Positions 7,234-11,451 of a stretch of 11,451 nucleotides of DNA are shown here, piece after piece (position 1 is the first letter of the stretch; each line of letters opens with the position of its first letter). The notes under the pieces were generated by a model, which saw only the letters and a program-made list of their open reading frames with translations, was not told the origin of the DNA and did no database searches. Made by a program: the position numbers and the translations under genes. Source of the stretch: an uncultured Prevotella sp. (GTDB taxonomy: Bacteria; Bacteroidota; Bacteroidia; Bacteroidales; Bacteroidaceae); NCBI GenBank assembly GCA_934183135.1, contig CAKPRX010000070.1:1-11451 (forward strand), read 5' to 3'.

Positions 7234-7290
7234 TGTCGATTTTCACTAATTTGGCGACAATATTCTTTATCCCAGGGAAGCTCTCCATCC
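7204..7290. repeat. Two interleaved perfect 9-bp inverted repeats
   Basis: GTCGCCAAA (7204-7212) is the exact reverse complement of TTTGGCGAC (7250-7258). GGATGGAGA (7224-7232) is the exact reverse complement of TCTCCATCC (7282-7290). Because one arm of each pair lies inside the span of the other, the two stems either compete or would form a pseudoknot in RNA. A smaller GACA/TGTC pair (7213-7216 with 7234-7237) nests inside the first stem. AGCTCTC occurs twice as a direct repeat (7216-7222 and 7279-7285). Confidence 0.55.
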
Positions 7291-7296
7291 CCACGC

Positions 7297-7389
7297 TTTT
7301 TACCCTTAGCTCTTTCCGAGCACTTTTTACTTTTTTACCCTTTTACCTTTTTACTTTTAAGAGCGCCTTTTTACGCTTTACGTTTTTAC
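7297..7389. repeat. TTTTTAC-rich short-period array
   Basis: TTTTTAC occurs at 7297, 7324, 7332, 7348, 7368 and 7383, with shorter variants TTTTAC at 7341 and TTTAC at 7377. Several neighbouring copies are 7-8 nt apart, so parts are degenerate tandem repeats (GTAAAAA on the minus strand). The array is interrupted by AAGAGCGCC near 7359-7367 and by a GC-richer segment at 7304-7323. Confidence 0.6.
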
Positions 7390-7491
7390 TTTTCAACTAA
7401 GGGCCGTCTTTTTCTTTTCTTACGATAGACATCTCATTTTCTCACAATCGTTTTCGTATTCTTACCAGCCGCTATCCACAACCTGGGAACT

Positions 7492-7539
7492 AAGAAAACC
7501 AAGAGTGCCCGCCATGGATAACCAGGCGGGCACTCTTGG
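7492..7539 (-). terminator. Rho-independent terminator of the OmpA-like gene
   Basis: On the minus strand, a perfect 15-bp GC-rich stem (7539-7525 with 7513-7499, CCAAGAGTGCCCGCC / GGCGGGCACTCTTGG) encloses an 11-nt loop and is followed at once by TTTTCTT (7498-7492). It lies 56 nt beyond the stop codon at 7596. The orientation of the T-tract makes it a terminator for the minus-strand gene. Confidence 0.9.
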
Positions 7540-7595
7540 GATATATCAGGCGAAACCCACTCTGTGGCTCGCGGCATATACTCTTTAGGGCGGAG

Positions 7596-9272
7596 TTACC
7601 TTTCGATGACCACCCTACCGTTTTCCATCTTCCACTGGGCCTTGCCCTCCATGGCCTGGATGACATCGGCCAGATAGCGGGCCTGGGCGGTGTCGCCGGC
7701 CTTGGCCAGATACTTCTTGGCATCCGACAGCCGGTGCGTGCGCACACAGGCACAGGCGGCATTGAGATTGGCCGTGGCATCGCCGGGATACTGGCGGGCG
7801 GCGATGGTCAGTGCGTCGAGCCAGTCGTCGGACCCCTCGTCACTGTTCTGGGCCACCCTGTACATCTCCTCGATGCTCAGGGCCTCCGGGTGGGTATAGA
7901 TGAGCCGGCGGGCCTCCTTGACAGGATATCTGCGCACCACATACTCTATAACATAGTCGGTATGGCGCAGCCCGGGATAGACATGCTGCAACAGCCAGCG
8001 GTAAGGTTCGCCCCCATCAATCCGCTTGAGCTGTTCCTCCTTGGCATCGGGGTCCATACGCTGGTCTATGACACGCAGCAGCTCGTCGCGGTTGCGGATT
8101 ACGCACTCGGGAGCCTCGGGGGTTTCCAGTATCGAGGCGTTCTCGTACCATATATCGCCCTTTACACGCCGCCGACCCTCAGTAGAGATGAAGTCGCGCA
8201 GATTGGCCCAGTCCTCGGGAGTATTCTGGCAACTGAAGAGCGAGGCTGCCAAGCGGTACTTGCGCTGCAGATAGCCCATCAGCGCAGCCGTGCGGCCCTT
8301 AGACAGACGGGTATTGTTGCCATACGGACTCTCGGGCGAGGCATAGCCGTGGAGCGAGATGCGGCGCACCTGGATGGTCTTGTCGAAGAGGGCGCTGTCT
8401 ATGGTGGCACAGATGCGGCGCAGCTCCTGCGGATTGCGCCGGTAGGACGGATAGATAACCGTCTCGTTGACCGGGAAGTCGAGGAAGGCACGGCCAGACA
8501 CGTTGCGCACCTTGGTCGTCTCGGCCTGGGGCAACACGTAGGGCAGATAGGGCATGGTGCGCAGCCTGTTGTCGTAGACCACGGGCATGGCGGGCCCCGT
8601 CTTGCGGGCCTTACGGCCAAAGAGATAGGTCACACCCACCTTGAGGTTAGTACGGCCGTCCATGGGGAAGTGGGCCTTGACCCCGTTGAAGTTGTCAGCA
8701 AACAGGGTATGGCTCAGTTCGGCACCCACTCGCCAGTTGGCAGCCAGGCGCAGCGAGGCGTCCAGACCCACCCTCATGGCCGGTACCACCCGGCTGTCGC
8801 GCGAGTAGCTGTCGGTGTACGACAGGGGCACATCGTCGAACCCGAAGGTGTAGGCCCCACCTACGCCAGCAAAAGCCTTGAGGTTGAAAGCCCTGCCACG
8901 GGTAGCAGCCGAGGCGAGGGCATCGGTAATGTCAAAGGTGGCATCGGCAAAGAGGCCCACACTGTTCCAGCCCCAGGTATCGGGGGTCTCGCACTTCTCG
9001 GCGCTACGGCTCTTGTTATGGTTGTAGCGCAGGGCTGCGCGCCAGCCCCACAGGGGTGTCAGCTCGCGGCCTACGGCCAGGAAGGCACCGCCCGAGAAAG
9101 GGAACTTGCCAAACTCTGACCATGGCAGATGCTCGTTGGCCGACTTGTTCAGTCCACCATACAGCTGTATGTAGAGGGGGTCGAGACCGGGCTGTGCGGC
9201 CGGGGCGTTGTCGGCAGCCGACAAGAGCTGGGCACAGCCACAGGCCATCATCGTTAAAAGTAGTTTACGCAT
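7596..9272 (-). CDS. Outer-membrane beta-barrel protein with OmpA-like domain and C-terminal TPR-like repeats, function unknown
   Basis: A 558-residue protein with a signal peptide (MRKLLLTMMACGCAQLLSA, likely cut near residue 19). Residues about 30-220 look like an eight-stranded-type barrel: YIQLYGGLN, GGAFLAVGREL and FNLKAFAGVGGAYTFGF are alternating strands, and it closes with LKVGVTYLFG. An OmpA-C-like periplasmic domain follows (about 255-365), recognised by ISLHGYASPES, GNNTRLSKGRTAALMGYLQ and a preceding YRRNPQEL. OmpA-type domains of this kind may contact peptidoglycan. The last 90 residues (ATANLNAACACVRTHRLSDAKKYLAKAGDTAQARYL) look like TPR helices. Similar proteins occur widely in Bacteroidales, some near fimbrial genes, but no role is established and no fimbrillin is present here. 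It starts 73 nt after wecB; no TAnnTTTG box is seen in that gap, so it may be partly co-transcribed with the sugar genes. It ends before a strong terminator. Confidence 0.8.
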   Translation of the reverse strand: MRKLLLTMMACGCAQLLSAADNAPAAQPGLDPLYIQLYGGLNKSANEHLPWSEFGKFPFSGGAFLAVGRELTPLWGWRAALRYNHNKSRSAEKCETPDTWGWNSVGLFADATFDITDALASAATRGRAFNLKAFAGVGGAYTFGFDDVPLSYTDSYSRDSRVVPAMRVGLDASLRLAANWRVGAELSHTLFADNFNGVKAHFPMDGRTNLKVGVTYLFGRKARKTGPAMPVVYDNRLRTMPYLPYVLPQAETTKVRNVSGRAFLDFPVNETVIYPSYRRNPQELRRICATIDSALFDKTIQVRRISLHGYASPESPYGNNTRLSKGRTAALMGYLQRKYRLAASLFSCQNTPEDWANLRDFISTEGRRRVKGDIWYENASILETPEAPECVIRNRDELLRVIDQRMDPDAKEEQLKRIDGGEPYRWLLQHVYPGLRHTDYVIEYVVRRYPVKEARRLIYTHPEALSIEEMYRVAQNSDEGSDDWLDALTIAARQYPGDATANLNAACACVRTHRLSDAKKYLAKAGDTAQARYLADVIQAMEGKAQWKMENGRVVIER

Positions 9273-9288
9273 ATTGCTTGATATACAT

Positions 9289-9300
9289 TATAATATTATA
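9289..9300. repeat. Perfect 12-bp AT palindrome upstream of the OmpA-like gene
   Basis: TATAATATTATA at 9289-9300 equals its own reverse complement and sits 17 nt before the minus-strand start at 9272, within a short gap that is much richer in A/T than its flanks. It may be part of a promoter or a protein-binding site, or may simply reflect base composition. No standard Bacteroidota -7 box is visible. Confidence 0.35.
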
Positions 9301-9345
9301 TAGAGTCCTTATTTTATGGTTGCCACAGGCACACAGGGCACACGG

Positions 9346-10464
9346 CTACTGGGCCCGCAGCACCTGCAGGATACGCTCACAGGCATGGCCGTCGCCATAG
9401 GGGTTAACGGCATGGCTCATGGCCCTGTAAGCCTCGGGGTCGTCGAGCAGCCGCGACACCTCGGCCACGATGCATTCAGGGTCGGTGCCTACAAGCCTCA
9501 CGGTGCCTGCCTCGACGGCCTCGGGCCGCTCGGTGGTGTCGCGCATTACCAGCACGGGCTTGCCTAAGCCCGGTGCCTCTTCCTGCACGCCGCCGCTGTC
9601 GGTGAGCACGAGGGTAGACTGGGCCATGAGCCGCACGAAGTCGACATAGCCGAGGGGCTGGACAAAGTGCAGATTACCCACTTCGGCATGCTCTACGTCT
9701 GGGCCGATGCCGAAGAAGCGGTTGACAGTACTGCGCACCTGGGGGTTGGGGTGTACGGGGTAGACGAAGCGCACGTCAGGATAGCGCTCGGACAGAGTCT
9801 TGAGGGCCTGGCAGATATTGACGAAACCACTGCCAAAATTCTCGCGACGGTGGCCGGTGACGAGCACCAGTCGCCGGGCGGGCTCAGCCGTGTAGTCTAT
9901 GCCCATCCGGGTGGTAATGAGCCGCAGGGCATCTATCACCGTGTTGCCAGTGACATAGATGCGGCTATCGTCGATGCCGTCGGCCAAGAGGTTCTGGCGG
10001 CCAGTGGCGGTCGGGGCAAAATGCCAGCGGGCCATGCGGGCCGTAAGCTGGCGGTTCATCTCCTCGGGCCACGGCGACAGCACATTGTGTGTGCGCAGGC
10101 CGGCCTCGACATGGCCCACGGGTATGTGCTGGTAAAAGGCGGCCAGGGCAGCGGCCATCGAGGTGGTGGTGTCGCCATGTACCAGTACGATGTCGGGGCG
10201 GGCCTCGGCCAGCACCGAGCGCATCTGGGTGAGCACACGCGCCGTAATGTCATAGAGATCCTGGCCGGGCCGCATGATATTGAGGTCGTAGTCGGGGGTG
10301 ATACCGAAGACGCCGAGCACCTGATCCAGCATCCTGCGGTGCTGGCCCGTAACGCAGACCACGGTGTCAAAGGCTTCGGCATCGGCCTGCAGAGCTCCGA
10401 TGAGCGGGGCCATCTTGACGGCCTCCGGACGGGTGCCGAAGACCAGCATCACTCTCTTTCTCAT
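9346..10464 (-). CDS. wecB: UDP-N-acetylglucosamine 2-epimerase (non-hydrolysing)
   Basis: A 372-residue cytoplasmic enzyme of typical length that interconverts UDP-GlcNAc and UDP-ManNAc. The GT-B fold signatures are clear: [12 protein letters not shown] (9-20) with Arg12 and Lys17; VHGDTTTS (95-102) with Asp98; and GHVEAGLRT (117-125) with Glu120. Next come PEEMNR (133-138) with Glu134, TGHRRENFG (203-211) with His205, and [28 protein letters not shown] (288-314), which holds nucleotide-binding residues. By comparison with E. coli WecB from memory, these include the catalytic acids and the catalytic histidine, so it should be active. The start codon overlaps the wecC stop as ATGA (10461-10464), indicating translational coupling; the two enzymes act in sequence to make UDP-ManNAcA. 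It may equally be named for a capsule locus. Confidence 0.95.
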   Translation of the reverse strand: MRKRVMLVFGTRPEAVKMAPLIGALQADAEAFDTVVCVTGQHRRMLDQVLGVFGITPDYDLNIMRPGQDLYDITARVLTQMRSVLAEARPDIVLVHGDTTTSMAAALAAFYQHIPVGHVEAGLRTHNVLSPWPEEMNRQLTARMARWHFAPTATGRQNLLADGIDDSRIYVTGNTVIDALRLITTRMGIDYTAEPARRLVLVTGHRRENFGSGFVNICQALKTLSERYPDVRFVYPVHPNPQVRSTVNRFFGIGPDVEHAEVGNLHFVQPLGYVDFVRLMAQSTLVLTDSGGVQEEAPGLGKPVLVMRDTTERPEAVEAGTVRLVGTDPECIVAEVSRLLDDPEAYRAMSHAVNPYGDGHACERILQVLRAQ

Positions 10465-11451
10465 AGCAGATAGGTGTTAGGCAGGGGGCATACGTGGTGA
10501 CAATCGAGCACTATCTTGCCACTCAGTCGGTCCCAGCGGTCGCGGATATGGTCGTGCTTGACCATGACCACCACCATGTCTACGGCATCGACAAAGGCGT
10601 CGAAGTCGGCGTACTGGTTGTCGGCGACGTGCCTGTCGGCGAGATAGGGGTCGTAGCACTTCAGGGGCGTGCCCAAGTGGCGGCGCTGCGAGGCGAGCAG
10701 CTGCAGGGCCGGCGACTCGCGGCAGTCGTCGACATTCTCCTTGTAGGTCAGTCCGTATATACCCACACGGCTACTGTCGGTAAGCCCGCGCTGGCTCATT
10801 ATCTCGCTGATACGGCCCAGCACATAGTCGGGCTGCGAGGCGTTGACCTCCAGGCTCGCCCCTATCATCCGGGTGAGCTGTGGGTAGTCGCCCACCAGGA
10901 ACCACGGGTCTACGGGTATGCAGTGGCCGCCCACGCCGGGGCCGGGGGTCATAATGTTGACACGGGGGTGCATGTTGCAGATACGTATAATCTCGTAGAC
11001 ATCCATACCGGCATGGCGGCACAGGCGCATCAGCTCGTTGGAGAAGGCTATGTTGACAGCACGAAACGTGTTCTCGACCACCTTGGTCATCTCGGCCGTG
11101 CGGATGTCGGTCACCACGATGTCGCCCTGGCAGAACGAGGCATACAGTCGGCGCACAGCCTGGCCCGCCTGCGGGTCGTCGGCCCCTATGGTGCGGTTGT
11201 TGTGTACCAGCTCGTAGACCATGTTACCGGGCAGTATGCGCTCAGGCGCATGGATCAGGTGGATGGTGCCCGGGGCACCGAAGCCATACTCGGCCAGCAA
11301 CGGGCGCACATGGCGGTCTATGGTACCGGGGCTGACGGTCGACTCGATGATAAGGGTGGCGCCATGGGGGCATACGCCGAGCACACTGCGCACAGCTCCT
11401 ACGACATAGCTGGCATCTATCTGCTTGGAGAAGTGGTCGTAGGGCGTGGGC
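10461..11451 (-). CDS. wecC: UDP-N-acetyl-D-mannosamine dehydrogenase, 5' end outside window
   Basis: The minus-strand frame is open to the right edge, so the gene begins outside the window; 329 of about 420 residues are visible. The enzyme oxidises UDP-ManNAc to UDP-ManNAcA in two NAD-dependent steps in the cytoplasm. Visible motifs of the UDP-sugar dehydrogenase family are the linker start [13 protein letters not shown] (36-43), [10 protein letters not shown] (67-76), and [19 protein letters not shown], with the catalytic-type Lys at 123 and Asn at 133. The nucleophile Cys177 lies in [14 protein letters not shown], and the C-terminal NAD/UDP-site motif is [15 protein letters not shown] (233-247). 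The N-terminal Rossmann GxGxxG is missing only because of the window edge. HAPER plus the wecB neighbour favours ManNAc over UDP-glucose as substrate; a UDP-GlcNAc dehydrogenase of the same family is the main alternative. Confidence 0.92.
   Translation of the reverse strand, partial: PTPYDHFSKQIDASYVVGAVRSVLGVCPHGATLIIESTVSPGTIDRHVRPLLAEYGFGAPGTIHLIHAPERILPGNMVYELVHNNRTIGADDPQAGQAVRRLYASFCQGDIVVTDIRTAEMTKVVENTFRAVNIAFSNELMRLCRHAGMDVYEIIRICNMHPRVNIMTPGPGVGGHCIPVDPWFLVGDYPQLTRMIGASLEVNASQPDYVLGRISEIMSQRGLTDSSRVGIYGLTYKENVDDCRESPALQLLASQRRHLGTPLKCYDPYLADRHVADNQYADFDAFVDAVDMVVVMVKHDHIRDRWDRLSGKIVLDCHHVCPLPNTYLL

Larger units (their letters stand above)
7026..7491. other. Long intergenic region without a convincing gene; structure- and repeat-rich
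   Basis: About 466 nt, visibly richer in A/T and pyrimidine runs than the flanking coding DNA. From left to right it holds a T8 run (7060-7067) and several short hairpins: GACTT/AAGTC at 7108-7122 and TCTCTG/CAGAGA at 7134-7151. A degenerate 21-nt periodic repeat (7150-7233), two interleaved 9-bp inverted repeats (7204-7258 and 7224-7290) and a TTTTTAC-rich array (7297-7389) follow. The stretch 7390-7490 is pyrimidine-rich with no structure I can support. A 40-codon ATG-to-TAG frame lies on the minus strand at 7166-7288 inside the repeats; its composition (many Arg, Trp, His and Lys near the end) and its overlap with the dyads make coding unlikely. No tRNA or recognised ncRNA family is seen. 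The block could be a leader, an unannotated small RNA, or a dispersed intergenic element. Confidence 0.5.

Noticed and set aside
7166..7288. 40-codon minus-strand ORF (ATG 7288 to TAG 7166)
   Set aside because: It overlaps the dyads and periodic repeat, has a basic/Trp-rich tail, no promoter or ribosome site, and no recognised family. It is kept only as part of the intergenic description.
7536..9119. Long + strand open frame (527 codons) opposite the OmpA-like gene
   Set aside because: It is the antisense shadow of a well-supported gene; its product is low-complexity His/Gly/Val-rich with no recognisable domain.
1..11451. CRISPR array, tRNA, insertion sequence, phage or defence genes
   Set aside because: No regularly spaced repeats with unique spacers, cloverleaf, transposase or nuclease-like protein was seen in the window.

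Overview
The window reads as chromosomal DNA of a GC-rich member of the Bacteroidales, plausibly Prevotellaceae-like; no rRNA or marker gene is present to fix the genus. Three things point there. One is a Bacteroidota-type promoter (TTTG, 19 nt, TAnnTTTG), with further -7 boxes of the same kind. Another is the bacteroidal order DUF4492 - cydA - cydB. The last is a set of protein families (BNR-type glycosidase, BtuB-like TonB receptor, OmpA/TPR outer-membrane protein) typical of the group. Start codons generally lack a purine-rich Shine-Dalgarno, which also fits.

Layout. Positions 1-3887 are on the + strand: the 3' part of a sialidase-fold (BNR/Asp-box) glycosidase, a GNAT acetyltransferase, then a TonB-dependent receptor of BtuB type with its own promoter. 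A strong 16-bp hairpin (3946-3987) separates this block from the convergent minus-strand block. Positions 4000-6926 (minus strand) hold the cytochrome bd operon: a 73-residue single-span DUF4492 protein, then cydA, then cydB. Upstream of it lies about 570 bp without a convincing gene (7026-7595). That gap carries interleaved inverted repeats, a degenerate 21-nt periodic repeat, a TTTTTAC-rich array, and the terminator of the next gene. Positions 7596-11451 (minus strand) hold a partial UDP-ManNAc dehydrogenase (wecC), the UDP-GlcNAc 2-epimerase (wecB) joined to it by an ATGA overlap, and after 73 nt an outer-membrane OmpA-like/TPR protein of unknown role.

How the genes work together. WecB and WecC convert UDP-GlcNAc to UDP-ManNAc and then UDP-ManNAcA, a sugar donor for capsule or other surface polysaccharide. 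CydAB is a quinol oxidase for respiration or oxygen scavenging at very low oxygen, and the DUF4492 protein is probably an accessory subunit or assembly factor. The glycosidase and TonB receptor serve nutrient acquisition. Most of the window is ordinary core-type gene content. The part that looks least explained is the intergenic stretch 7100-7390. I found no clear new defence or mobile system here.
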